A DNA stretch of 6,751 bases from assembly GCA_023428515.1 (NCBI GenBank), contig JAEYXI010000234.1, positions 1 to 6,751 on the forward strand, in the 5' to 3' direction. This stretch comes from Pseudomonadota bacterium. GTDB lineage: Bacteria; Pseudomonadota; Alphaproteobacteria; Rhizobiales; Rhizobiaceae. The first letter of the stretch is position 1. Each line of letters begins with the position of its first letter. Below, piece after piece: positions 1-6,181 of this stretch. The notes below the pieces were generated by a model that searched no databases, had not been told where the DNA came from, and saw only the letters and a list, made by a program, of their open reading frames with translations. The translations under genes were made by a program, and so were the position numbers.

Positions 1-723
1 GAGGACGGCACCATCCAGGGCATCCTCGAATATCTCGCCATCCCCTACACGCATTCCGGCGTCCTCGCCTCGGCGCTCGCCATGAACAAGGCGCTGGCGA
101 AGAAGGTCGCGAAGGCCGCCGGAATTCCCGTCGCGGAATCGAAAGTGGTCGACCGCTTCGCCATCAAGGACAAGCATCCGATGCCTGCGCCCTATGTGGT
201 GAAGCCGGTCAATGAGGGGTCGAGCTTCGGCGTCGTCATCGCCAAGGAAGACCGCTCGCATCCGCCGCAGGTCATCGCCTCGTCCGAGTGGCGCTATGGC
301 GATACGGTGATGGTCGAGCGCTATGTGCATGGCCGCGAACTGACCTGCGCGGTGATGGGTGATGTCGCTCTCGGCGTCTGCGAGATCGTTCCGACCGGTC
401 ATTCCTTCTACGACTACGACTCCAAGTATGTGCCGGGCGGATCAAAACACGAGATCCCGGCTAAAATTTCACTAAATATTTACCAAAAAATACAGACACT
501 GTCGCTCAAGGCACATCAAGCAATCGGCTGCCGGGGCGTTTCCCGATCGGACTTCCGTTACGACGACCGTCATTCGGAAAATGGCGAACTCATCTGGCTC
601 GAAGTCAACACCCAGCCTGGCATGACGCCGACATCATTGGTGCCCGAGATCGCCGCGCAAGCGGGGCATTCGTTCGGCGAGTTGTTGAGTTGGATGGTGG
701 AGGACGCTTCGTGTTTGCGTTGA
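1..723 (+). CDS. ddl: D-alanine--D-alanine ligase, 5' end outside the window
   Basis: This cytoplasmic ATP-grasp ligase joins two D-alanines to make the dipeptide that MurF adds to the peptidoglycan precursor. The frame is open from base 1, starting [11 protein letters not shown], which matches the conserved EDG motif near residue 68 of E. coli DdlB, so roughly 65-70 N-terminal residues are missing. Visible family motifs, in window codon numbers, are the ATP-binding [13 protein letters not shown] stretch (about 46-58), [12 protein letters not shown] (about 136-147), [10 protein letters not shown] (about 176-185), and the metal- and substrate-binding [17 protein letters not shown] (about 201-217). 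The C-terminus is complete and ends in TGA. The position directly before ftsQ, overlapping it by 13 bases, is typical of ddl in alphaproteobacterial dcw clusters. It is called ddl rather than ddlA or ddlB because paralogue assignment needs a tree. Codons 154-166 are unusually AT-rich (see separate entry). Confidence 0.96.
   Translation, partial: EDGTIQGILEYLAIPYTHSGVLASALAMNKALAKKVAKAAGIPVAESKVVDRFAIKDKHPMPAPYVVKPVNEGSSFGVVIAKEDRSHPPQVIASSEWRYGDTVMVERYVHGRELTCAVMGDVALGVCEIVPTGHSFYDYDSKYVPGGSKHEIPAKISLNIYQKIQTLSLKAHQAIGCRGVSRSDFRYDDRHSENGELIWLEVNTQPGMTPTSLVPEIAAQAGHSFGELLSWMVEDASCLR
461..498. other. AT-rich island inside ddl with a 10-base palindrome
   Basis: About 38 bases inside the ddl reading frame are close to 80% A+T, while the surrounding gene is strongly G/C-biased. 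The stretch uses codons that are rare in the rest of the window (AAA, ATT, TCA, CTA, ATA, ACA) to encode a segment like [12 protein letters not shown]. It contains the perfect palindrome TAAATATTTA at 473-482, a TAAA-N7-TAAA arrangement (462-465 and 473-476), and a TAAAAT hexamer at 462-467 resembling a -10 box. No convincing -35 hexamer sits 16-18 bases upstream of any -10 candidate. A regulatory role, such as an internal promoter or protein-binding site for ftsQAZ, is only inference. The base composition contrast itself is directly visible. Confidence 0.4.
699..703 (+). promoter_or_regulatory. Ribosome binding site that sets the ftsQ start
   Basis: GGAGG lies at 699-703, inside the end of ddl, seven bases before the GTG at 711. 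This spacing favours GTG 711 over the in-frame TTG at 690, which has no Shine-Dalgarno sequence placed before it. Translation of ftsQ is therefore probably coupled to ddl termination at 721-723. Confidence 0.7.
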
Positions 724-1652
724 AGCCCGGGCAAAGCGGGAAGGCCGGCGGGCCGTTGTCCGCCTTCTTCGGCCATTCCTTTTCGCCGGAAAATTTCGTG
801 CTGCCGCGTTGGCTGCGCCGTCCGGCGCGTCTTGTCGCGCGCATGTGCGATGGCGAATATCAGCCGCCGCGCTACGCCGGCGTCATTGCGACCGCCGTTT
901 TCCTTTCATCGAGCGCGCTCTATGGCGCCTGGCTCGGCGGCCAGGTTCCTGTCGTCGCGCAGGCGGTCACCGCCCGGCTCGGCTTCGCGGTCGATCAGGT
1001 GCGCGTCTCCGGCAACAAGGAGACGTCGGAGATCGACATTCTGGAGCGGCTGGACCTCGATGGCTGGACCTCGCTCATCGGCTTCGACGTGGGGGCGGCG
1101 CGCGAGCGCATCGCCGGGCTGCCCTGGGTAAAGGGCGCTGCCGTCCGCAAGGTCTATCCCGACGCTCTCGAAGTGCGCATCGAGGAGCGCGAGCCCTTCG
1201 CTATCTGGCAGCATGGCAGCCAGCTCGCCATCGTCGAGCGGGACGGCCGGGTTATAGCGCCTTTCGACGGCGGGCGTCATTCGGTGCTGCCCCTGGTCAT
1301 CGGCTACGGCGCCGCCGAGCAGGCTGCCGGCTTCGTCGACAAGATCAGACAGTATCCGGAGCTTGCCTCTCGCGTGAAAGGCTTCATCCGCGTTGCCGAA
1401 CGCCGTTGGGATCTCCGGCTGGAGAACGGCATCACGATCCGCCTGCCGGAAAACCGTGAAGACGCTGCGATCGCAGAGGTGCTGAGGCTCGATCGCGAGG
1501 ACGGGCTGCTGTCGCGCGACATCGCGACCGTCGACCTTCGCCTCGATGATCGTCTCGTCATCAGGTTGACGCCCGAGGCGATGGAACGTCGCACGACCCT
1601 GCTCGCCGAGCGGGCGAAGGCCGCCAAGAGAAAGCCGGGGAAGAGCATATGA
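711..1652 (+). CDS. ftsQ: Cell division protein FtsQ
   Basis: FtsQ is a bitopic inner membrane protein that connects the FtsZ/FtsA ring to the late divisome (FtsB/FtsL and FtsW/FtsI). With the GTG start the protein has 313 residues, beginning [11 protein letters not shown]. It has a basic cytoplasmic tail ([12 protein letters not shown], about 33-44), one transmembrane segment (about 56-75, [20 protein letters not shown]), and a POTRA domain (about 91-160) starting [20 protein letters not shown] and running to [18 protein letters not shown]. The FtsQ/DivIB beta domain follows, including the [17 protein letters not shown] stretch. The C-terminus is basic ([12 protein letters not shown]). The gene overlaps ddl by 13 bases and shares ATGA with ftsA, so ddl, ftsQ and ftsA look translationally coupled. 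An in-frame TTG at 690 would add seven residues (MDGGGRF) but is less likely because the ribosome binding site fits GTG 711. Confidence 0.94.
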   Translation: MFALKPGQSGKAGGPLSAFFGHSFSPENFVLPRWLRRPARLVARMCDGEYQPPRYAGVIATAVFLSSSALYGAWLGGQVPVVAQAVTARLGFAVDQVRVSGNKETSEIDILERLDLDGWTSLIGFDVGAARERIAGLPWVKGAAVRKVYPDALEVRIEEREPFAIWQHGSQLAIVERDGRVIAPFDGGRHSVLPLVIGYGAAEQAAGFVDKIRQYPELASRVKGFIRVAERRWDLRLENGITIRLPENREDAAIAEVLRLDREDGLLSRDIATVDLRLDDRLVIRLTPEAMERRTTLLAERAKAAKRKPGKSI

Positions 1653-2959
1653 GCTGGCTTGGCGGACAGAAGGATACCTCAAAGGGCCGTTCCGGCATCG
1701 TCACCGTGCTGGATGTCGGCTCCAGCAAGGTCTGCTGCATCGTCGCCAGGCTGCGTCCGCGCGGCGAGAGCCAGATGCTGCGCGGCCGCACCCACGAGGT
1801 GCAGGTCATTGGCATCGGCCACCAGAAATCGCTCGGCGTGAAATCGGGCGTCGTCATCGACCTCAACCGCGCCGAGCACGCCATCCGGCTCGCGGTCGAC
1901 GCCGCCGAGCGCATGGCAGGCCTCACGGTCGACTCGCTGATCATTAACCTGACTGCCGGCCGGCTGAAGAGCGAGACCTATTCCGCGACCTTCAATCTCG
2001 GCGGTCACTAAGCCGCTACAGCCGATATCAAGCGCGTGCTCGCCGCCGGCGCCAAGCAGGCTCTCAAGGCGGAGCGCGAAGTCGTCCATTCGCTGCCGGT
2101 CGGCTTCTCGCTCGATGGCGAACGCGGCGTGCGCGATCCGCGCGGCATGGTGGGCGACACGCTGGGCGTCGACATGCATGTGCTCACCGGCGACGCAGCG
2201 CCGCTGCGCAACCTCGAACTCTGCATCAACCGCGCGCACCTCTCGGTCGAGCGTATGGTGGCGACGCCTTACGCCAGCGGCCTTGCATCGCTCGTCGACG
2301 ATGAGCTGGAAATGGGCGCGGCCTGCATCGACATGGGCGGCGGCACCACCACTATCTCCGTCTTCGCCGACGGCAAGTTCGTCCATGGCGACGCCATTCC
2401 GGTCGGCGGCAACCACGTGACGCTGGATATGGCCAAGGGCCTCTCGGCGCGCCTGGAGCATGCCGAGCGGCTGAAGGTCATGCATGGCTCGGCGTTGCCC
2501 GGCAGCGCCGACGATCGCGAAACCGTCACCATCCAGCCGATGGGCAATGACGACAGCGAGGTGCCGCTGCAGGTGCCGCGTTCTGTCATGACGCGCATCA
2601 TCCGCGCCCGCGTCGAGGAGACGCTGGAGATCATTCGCGACCGCCTTGGCAAGTCGGGCTACGGCAGCGCCGTGGGAAAACGCGTCGTGCTCACCGGCGG
2701 TGCGTCACAGCTTGCCGGGCTGCCGGAGGCGGCACGCAGAATTCTTGGTCGCAACGTGCGCATCGGCAGGCCGCTCGGCGTTGCCGGCTTGCCCGAGGCG
2801 GCCAAGGGACCGGCCTTCGCCACGGCGGTGGGCCTCATGATCTATCCGCAGGTGGCGGGCTTCGAGAGCCGTGAGGGGAAAATGGCATCGAGGCTCAAGA
2901 TGACAGGCACCGGCGGACGGTTCGATCGTATGAGTCAGTGGATAAGAGACAGTTTTTAA
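1649..2959 (+). pseudogene. ftsA: Cell division protein FtsA, interrupted by an in-frame stop codon
   Basis: FtsA is the actin-like ATPase that anchors FtsZ filaments to the inner membrane and recruits later division proteins. The frame starts at the ATGA overlap with ftsQ, with GGGGAAGAG just upstream (1637-1645). It would give 436 residues, normal for the family, but codon 121 is TAA (2009-2011). Homology continues in the same frame on both sides (SATFNLGGH, then ADIKRVLAAGAKQAL), so this is a point nonsense and not an indel. Motifs are otherwise intact: phosphate-1 VLDVGSSKV (about 20-28), phosphate-2 IDMGGGTTTISVF (about 227-239), adenosine motif VVLTGGASQLAGL (about 346-358), and a C-terminal membrane-targeting amphipathic end MSQWIRDSF (428-436). 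The stop falls within subdomain 1C. The 120-residue N-terminal piece lacks most of the ATPase fold. The first start codon after the stop is GTG 2036, with no ribosome binding site before it. Intact motifs suggest a sequencing error or very recent mutation rather than long decay. Confidence 0.9.
2009..2011 (+). other. Premature TAA in ftsA codon 121
   Basis: The codons read GGC GGT CAC TAA GCC GCT ACA GCC GAT ATC AAG. Remembered rhizobial FtsA proteins have a sequence like NLGGHEVxAADIKRV here, so TAA sits where glutamate is expected. GAA to TAA is a single G-to-T change. The glutamate identity is recalled from the family, not computed. A changed genetic code is unlikely because the same gene ends with TAA at 2957-2959 exactly after the conserved FtsA C-terminus. 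Confidence 0.9.
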
Positions 2960-3013
2960 TCAGCGGGGACAGCCCCACAGGCGGCCGTGGCGGCGACGCG
3001 GCAGGAAAGGCGA

Positions 3014-3018
3014 AAGGA
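3014..3018 (+). promoter_or_regulatory. Ribosome binding site for ftsZ
   Basis: AAGGA at 3014-3018 lies seven bases before ATG 3026 and selects this start. The in-frame GTG at 2987 would add 13 residues ([13 protein letters not shown]) unlike any FtsZ N-terminus I know. The 66 bases between ftsA and ftsZ also contain a small hairpin, GGGG/CCCC with loop ACAG (2965-2976), which is too short to call a terminator. Confidence 0.7.
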
Positions 3019-3025
3019 CGAGGAC

Positions 3026-4714
3026 ATGACCATCAATCTGCAGAAGCCCGACATCACCGAATTGAAGCCCCGCATCACCGTGTTCGGTGTCGGTGGCGGT
3101 GGCGGCAACGCCGTCAACAACATGATCACGGCCGGGCTTCGCGGCGTCGAGTTCGTGGTCGCCAACACCGATGCCCAGGCGCTCACCATGTCGAAGTCCG
3201 AGCGGCTAATCCAGCTCGGCGCGCATGTCACCGAGGGCCTCGGCGCCGGCTCGCAGCCTGAAGTCGGCCGCGCCGCCGCGGAAGAGTGCATCGACGAGAT
3301 CATCGATCACCTCTCGAACACCCATATGTGCTTCGTCACCGCCGGCATGGGCGGCGGCACCGGCACGGGTGCTGCTCCGGTCGTCGCCCGCGCGGCGCGC
3401 GAGAAGGGCATCCTCACCGTCGGCGTCGTCACCAAGCCGTTCCAGTTCGAGGGCCATCGCCGCATGCGCATGGCCGAGGCCGGCATCGGCGAGCTCAACG
3501 AAGCCGTCGACACGCTGATCGTCATCCCGAACCAGAACCTCTTCCGGCTCGCCAACGACAAGACCACCTTCGCCGACGCCTTCGCCATGGCCGACCAGGT
3601 GCTCTACTCGGGCGTTGCCTGCATCACCGACCTGATGGTCAAGGAAGGCCTGATCAATCTCGACTTCGCCGACGTCCGCTCGGTCATGCGCGAGATGGGC
3701 AAGGCGATGATGGGCACCGGCGAGGCTTCCGGCGAGGGCAGGGCGATGGCCGCCGCCGAGGCCGCGATCGCCAACCCGCTGCTCGACGAGACCTCGATGA
3801 AGGGCGCCAAGGGCCTGCTCATCTCGATCACCGGCGGCCGTGACCTCACGCTCTTCGAAGTCGACGAGGCTGCCACCCGCATCCGCGAGGAGGTCGATCA
3901 GGACGCCAACATCATCCTCGGCGCCACCTTCGACGAGGAACTCGAAGGCGTCATCCGCGTCTCGGTCGTCGCCACCGGCATCGACAAGTCGGCGGAGCAG
4001 ATCGCTGCTGCCCCGATCGCCATCCGCCAGGCTCCGGCCAAGTCTGCCCAGCCGGCGGCACAGCCTGCTGCGCGCCCTGCGGTCGCCGTCCAGCCTGCTC
4101 CCGCCGAGGCGCCGCGCGCCGCTGATCCGGTCGCCGACGCTATCCGCCAGGCCGAGATCAACGCCGCTGTCGTGGCTTCCCGCCCGGTGCCGCAGCCAGT
4201 CGACGACTTCCAGCCGGTGAGCAAGCTCTTCCAGCAGCCGCAGCCGGTCCAGCCGCAGCAAGCCCGTCCGCAGCAGGCGGCAGCCGCGCCCAATCAGGAA
4301 GCGCGCCTTGCGGCCGCCCTGCAGGCGCAGCCGCAACCGCAGCCGGTACAGGCAGCGCCCCGCATGCCCAAGGTCGAGGATTTCCCGCCGGTCGTGCGCG
4401 CCGAGGTCGAAGCCCGCCGCAATCCTGCGCCCGAGCCGGAAAACAACGGCCCGATGGGCCTGTTGAAGCGCCTCACGACGGGGCTCACCCGCCGCGAGGA
4501 GGAGCCGGCCAGGCTGCAGCCCGCCGCGCCGCGCGAGCCCAAGCTGCGCCAGCCGGCCCCGGAAGCCCGCCGCCTGGCGACCCAGGACCCGCAGCTCTAC
4601 GCGCCGCGCCGCGGCCAGCTCGACGAGCACGGCCGTCTTTCGCCGCAGCCGCGTGCGGTCCAGGTAGACGACCAGCTGGAGATTCCGGCATTCCTTCGCC
4701 GGCAAGCCAACTGA
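3026..4714 (+). CDS. ftsZ: Cell division GTPase FtsZ, long-linker alphaproteobacterial type
   Basis: FtsZ is the tubulin-like GTPase that polymerises into the cytokinetic ring at mid-cell. The 562-residue protein starts [20 protein letters not shown]. The GTPase core (about 14-320) has the glycine-rich [12 protein letters not shown] segment, the tubulin signature GGGTGTG at 109-115, and the T7 loop NLDFAD at 211-216, whose two aspartates complete the active site of the neighbouring subunit. A linker of about 225 residues (321-547), rich in Q, A and P, follows. The conserved C-terminal peptide [15 protein letters not shown] (548-562) binds FtsA and other partners. E. coli FtsZ has only 383 residues; the extra length is in the linker, as is usual in this group. 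Rhizobia often carry a second, shorter ftsZ elsewhere; this one, in the dcw cluster and with the C-terminal peptide, is the main copy. It lies 66 bases behind ftsA and is probably co-transcribed with it. Confidence 0.97.
   Translation: MTINLQKPDITELKPRITVFGVGGGGGNAVNNMITAGLRGVEFVVANTDAQALTMSKSERLIQLGAHVTEGLGAGSQPEVGRAAAEECIDEIIDHLSNTHMCFVTAGMGGGTGTGAAPVVARAAREKGILTVGVVTKPFQFEGHRRMRMAEAGIGELNEAVDTLIVIPNQNLFRLANDKTTFADAFAMADQVLYSGVACITDLMVKEGLINLDFADVRSVMREMGKAMMGTGEASGEGRAMAAAEAAIANPLLDETSMKGAKGLLISITGGRDLTLFEVDEAATRIREEVDQDANIILGATFDEELEGVIRVSVVATGIDKSAEQIAAAPIAIRQAPAKSAQPAAQPAARPAVAVQPAPAEAPRAADPVADAIRQAEINAAVVASRPVPQPVDDFQPVSKLFQQPQPVQPQQARPQQAAAAPNQEARLAAALQAQPQPQPVQAAPRMPKVEDFPPVVRAEVEARRNPAPEPENNGPMGLLKRLTTGLTRREEEPARLQPAAPREPKLRQPAPEARRLATQDPQLYAPRRGQLDEHGRLSPQPRAVQVDDQLEIPAFLRRQAN
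4238..4351 (+). repeat. Imperfect direct repeat in the FtsZ linker region
   Basis: CCGCAGCCGGTCCAG at 4238-4252 and CCGCAGCCGGTACAG at 4337-4351 differ at one base and lie 99 bases (33 codons) apart in the same frame. Both encode PQPVQ. They sit within a Q/P/A-rich stretch containing several CAG/CCG-type codon runs. This is the type of low-complexity coding DNA that gains and loses repeat units, which fits the variable length of the FtsZ linker. Confidence 0.6.
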
Positions 4715-4730
4715 GCCTCCCCGGAGGCTC
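4713..4730 (+). other. GC-rich hairpin at the ftsZ stop codon
   Basis: GAGCCTCC (4713-4720) and GGAGGCTC (4723-4730) are perfectly complementary around a CC loop; opening the inner pair gives a CCCG tetraloop. The left arm begins inside the ftsZ TGA stop. No U-tract follows. It may protect the 3' end of the ftsZ message or act with the next hairpin. Confidence 0.5.
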
Positions 4731-4740
4731 GTGAATACAG

Positions 4741-4773
4741 GCCGGCGGACGGAAATATTCTTCGTCCGCCGGC
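4741..4773 (+). terminator. Strong hairpin after ftsZ, terminator without a U-tract
   Basis: GCCGGCGGACG (4741-4751) pairs perfectly over 11 bases with CGTCCGCCGGC (4763-4773) around an AT-rich 11-base loop. It is placed 27 bases after the ftsZ stop, where a terminator for the dcw transcript would be expected. However, the following bases are TTGAAAAAACCC, so it lacks the T-run of an intrinsic terminator. It lacks one on the opposite strand too. It may be a weak terminator, a Rho-dependent end, or an mRNA-stabilising structure. Confidence 0.45.
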
Positions 4774-4880
4774 TTGAAAAAACCCGCAAATTCAGCCGGT
4801 TATGATTCGTTAACTAAGTGCGTGCGGTAACATAGAGTAACCAAGCGTGATTTGTTGTCTTCCGGTCGCCCTACTACATT
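4774..4880 (+). promoter_or_regulatory. Candidate lpxC promoter region
   Basis: This AT-richer stretch lies between the ftsZ hairpins and lpxC. The better-spaced sigma-70-like pair is TTGTTG (4852-4857) and TACATT (4875-4880) with a 17-base spacer, matching consensus at 3/6 and 4/6 positions. A second pair has better hexamers, TTGAAA (4774-4779) and TATGAT (4801-4806), but a 21-base spacer, which is too long for a normal promoter. Either would leave a 5' leader of more than 100 bases. Promoter prediction by eye in high-GC alphaproteobacteria is weak evidence. Confidence 0.25.
4809..4842. promoter_or_regulatory. GTTAAC palindrome and two GTAAC repeats upstream of lpxC
   Basis: The palindrome GTTAAC (4809-4814) is followed by two direct GTAAC copies at 4827-4831 and 4837-4841, exactly 10 bases or one helical turn apart; the second extends to GTAACC at 4842. 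Turn-spaced repeats are common in sites for dimeric regulators. They resemble half-sites of the cell-cycle regulator CtrA (consensus TTAA-N7-TTAA). The spacing is one base short of that consensus and the first T is replaced by G, so the CtrA reading is tentative. Confidence 0.3.
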
Positions 4881-4990
4881 CTGGCCACAGAAAGGTCGGT
4901 GTGTGGGCGGATTCGGGGATGAGGTCCTGCCCACCATACTCAGCAAGAACCGCGCACCGGAAGTCGGGAAACTGGCCGCTGGAAGGACGG

Positions 4991-4999
4991 ATGGGCTGA
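4991..4999 (+). other. Possible two-codon leader ORF just before lpxC
   Basis: ATG GGC TGA at 4991-4999 ends five bases before the lpxC ATG at 5005 and is out of frame with it. AAGGA (4983-4987) lies three bases before this ATG, which is close for a ribosome binding site. The lpxC ATG itself has only TGAAGGG ending one base before it, which is also too close. If used, the mini-ORF would couple lpxC start to re-initiation. A chance occurrence is quite possible. Confidence 0.2.
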
Positions 5000-5004
5000 A
5001 GGGC

Positions 5005-5955
5005 ATGGGGATCGAGTTGCACGATTATCAGACAACAATCAAATCGCGCGTAACCCTGGCAGGGTTCGGTGTCCATAGCGGCAAGCCGGTTTCGATCAGC
5101 TTCGTTCCCGCGGATCCCGACACCGGCGTGGTTTTCCACCACATCGACGCCGTCGGCGGCACGCGCGAGATTCGCGCGCTGGTCTCCGAGATCGGCGCGA
5201 CCGACCTCTGCACCGCGCTCGGCGATCCGGCCGGCCATCACGTCGGCACGGTCGAGCATGTCATGGCCGCGCTGTTCGGCCTCGGCATCGACAATTTGGT
5301 CGTCGAGGTCGACGGCGACGAGATGCCGATCCTCGACGGCAGCGCCGCTCCCTTCGTCGAAGCCATCGACCAGGCCGGCATCGAGACGCTTGACGTCAAG
5401 CGCCGCTACATCCGCGTCCTGAAGCCGATCCGCATCGACAGCGGCGCCTCTTGGGCCGAGTTCCAGCCGCATGACGGCACCCGCTTCGAGGTCGAGATCG
5501 ATTTCGAGAGCCCGGCCATCGGCCGCCAGTCCTTCGCTTCCGACATCGATCCGGCGACGTTCCGCCGCGACATTTCCCGCGCCCGCACCTTCGGCTTCAT
5601 GAAGGATGTCGAGCGCCTGTGGGCTGCCGGCCACGCGCTCGGCTCCTCGCTCGAGAATTCGGTGGTGATCGGCGACGACAGCCGCGTCATCAACATGGAA
5701 GGCCTGCGCTACAAGAACGAGTTCGTCCGCCACAAGATGCTCGACGCCATGGGCGACCTGGCGCTCGCCGGCGCGCGCTTCATCGGCTGCTACCGTTCCT
5801 ATCGCGGCGGCCACCGGCTCAACGCGGCGGCGCTGCGCCATCTCCTGTCGGACCGTTCCGCCTTCGAGATCGTCGAGACCAGCCGCCGCGAGCGCGGCCG
5901 TTCGGCCGAACTCGTCGCCGTCAGCGCCGCCGTCTACGCGCCCTGGGTGCTCTGA
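5005..5955 (+). CDS. lpxC: UDP-3-O-acyl-N-acetylglucosamine deacetylase LpxC
   Basis: LpxC is the cytosolic zinc enzyme that removes the N-acetyl group from UDP-3-O-acyl-GlcNAc, the committed step of lipid A synthesis. The 316-residue product has the zinc ligands H85 (in GTVEHVMAAL), H243 and D247 (in FVRHKMLDAMGD), the general base E84, and the catalytic histidine H270 (in YRGGHRLN). Other family motifs are FGVHSGKPV (21-29), GIDNLVVEVDGDEMPILDGS (94-113) and SRARTFGFMKDVE (191-203). ATG 5005 was chosen because it gives MGIELHDYQTTIK, the start style of rhizobial LpxC. TTG 5017 is an alternative, with GGGGA five bases upstream. The frame is open back to 4852, but that part resembles nothing. 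The gene lies 290 bases after ftsZ and has its own terminator downstream, so it is probably a separate transcription unit. The C-terminus (YAPWVL) differs from the E. coli tail recognised by FtsH. Confidence 0.96.
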   Translation: MGIELHDYQTTIKSRVTLAGFGVHSGKPVSISFVPADPDTGVVFHHIDAVGGTREIRALVSEIGATDLCTALGDPAGHHVGTVEHVMAALFGLGIDNLVVEVDGDEMPILDGSAAPFVEAIDQAGIETLDVKRRYIRVLKPIRIDSGASWAEFQPHDGTRFEVEIDFESPAIGRQSFASDIDPATFRRDISRARTFGFMKDVERLWAAGHALGSSLENSVVIGDDSRVINMEGLRYKNEFVRHKMLDAMGDLALAGARFIGCYRSYRGGHRLNAAALRHLLSDRSAFEIVETSRRERGRSAELVAVSAAVYAPWVL

Positions 5956-5963
5956 CGCCGGGT

Positions 5964-6003
5964 CCGGGCAGGGTGTCCTGAAAGACACACTGCCGGCTTT
6001 TTT
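5964..6003 (+). terminator. Intrinsic terminator after lpxC
   Basis: An imperfect stem is formed by 5964-5977 and 5984-5996, with GTGTC/GACAC, CAG/CTG and CCGG/CCGG blocks separated by one G-A mismatch and one bulged G. The loop is CTGAAA (5978-5983). A run of six T follows at 5998-6003. It starts eight bases after the lpxC stop codon, in the right place and orientation to end the lpxC transcript. Confidence 0.8.
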
Positions 6004-6025
6004 CGCGAACCGTTTGTTAGCGAAA
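6001..6025. promoter_or_regulatory. Dyad between the lpxC terminator and bamD
   Basis: TTTCGCGAAC (6001-6010) and GTTAGCGAAA (6016-6025) are complementary at nine of ten positions (one G-A mismatch) around CGTTT. The left arm overlaps the T-run of the lpxC terminator. It has the shape of an operator for a dimeric regulator, but I do not recognise the motif. It is not followed by a T-run on either strand, so it is not itself a terminator. Confidence 0.3.
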
Positions 6026-6043
6026 TCCGCGCCATAAAAATGC

Positions 6044-6069
6044 GCCATTGCCGGGCGATGGCATTGCCG
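6044..6069 (+). repeat. Hairpin and overlapping direct repeat upstream of bamD
   Basis: GCCATTGC (6044-6051) pairs with GCGATGGC (6055-6062), one pair being G-U, around a CGG loop. The same stretch holds CATTGCCG twice, at 6046-6053 and 6062-6069, 16 bases apart. No T-run follows. It lies in the noncoding 226 bases between lpxC and bamD. Function is unknown. Confidence 0.35.
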
Positions 6070-6081
6070 CTGAAAAGCGTC

Positions 6082-6092
6082 TATGATTAACC
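6082..6092 (+). promoter_or_regulatory. Candidate -10 element and TTAACC box before bamD
   Basis: TATGAT (6082-6087) matches the -10 consensus at five of six positions and overlaps TTAACC (6087-6092), which resembles a CtrA half-site. No good -35 lies 16-18 bases upstream; the nearest TTG-type hexamer (TTGCCG, 6064-6069) is only 12 bases away. bamD needs a promoter in this region because a terminator precedes it. Confidence 0.25.
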
Positions 6093-6181
6093 GCGGCAGA
6101 TCGACTGGCCGGTGCGCGTTCCTTGGGACGGGAAGACGCCGGGAGTGGGAAATGGCGACGCCGAGAAGGGCCAATTCAACC

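Noticed and set aside
906..1682. A 258-codon minus-strand frame opposite ftsQ, and a 268-codon one at 1679-2485 opposite ftsA
   Set aside because: Both lack recognisable motifs and ribosome binding sites, and are explained by GC-rich third positions of ftsQ and ftsA.
2009..2011. Alternative genetic code with TAA as a sense codon
   Set aside because: ftsA ends with TAA at 2957-2959 right after the conserved C-terminal WIRDSF. Decoding that TAA would fuse FtsA to FtsZ, so TAA works as a stop here.
2036..2959. The downstream ftsA part as an independent gene starting at GTG 2036
   Set aside because: There is no Shine-Dalgarno sequence before GTG 2036, and the piece lacks the phosphate-1 motif and the first part of the actin-like fold. 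It is best read as the rest of the interrupted ftsA.
2965..2976. Hairpin GGGG-ACAG-CCCC between ftsA and ftsZ as a terminator
   Set aside because: The stem has only four pairs and no T-run, and the tight ftsA-ftsZ spacing argues for one transcript.
3206..4789. A 527-codon open frame on the minus strand opposite ftsZ
   Set aside because: It mirrors the strongly G/C-biased codons of ftsZ, and its protein is a D/R/L/G-rich low-complexity string with no family motif. It even continues through the hairpin downstream of ftsZ. Shadow frame.
4852..5004. Long N-terminal extension of LpxC from TTG 4852
   Set aside because: The 51 added residues match no part of LpxC, overlap a candidate promoter, and have no ribosome binding site. 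Family members start close to the MGI site.
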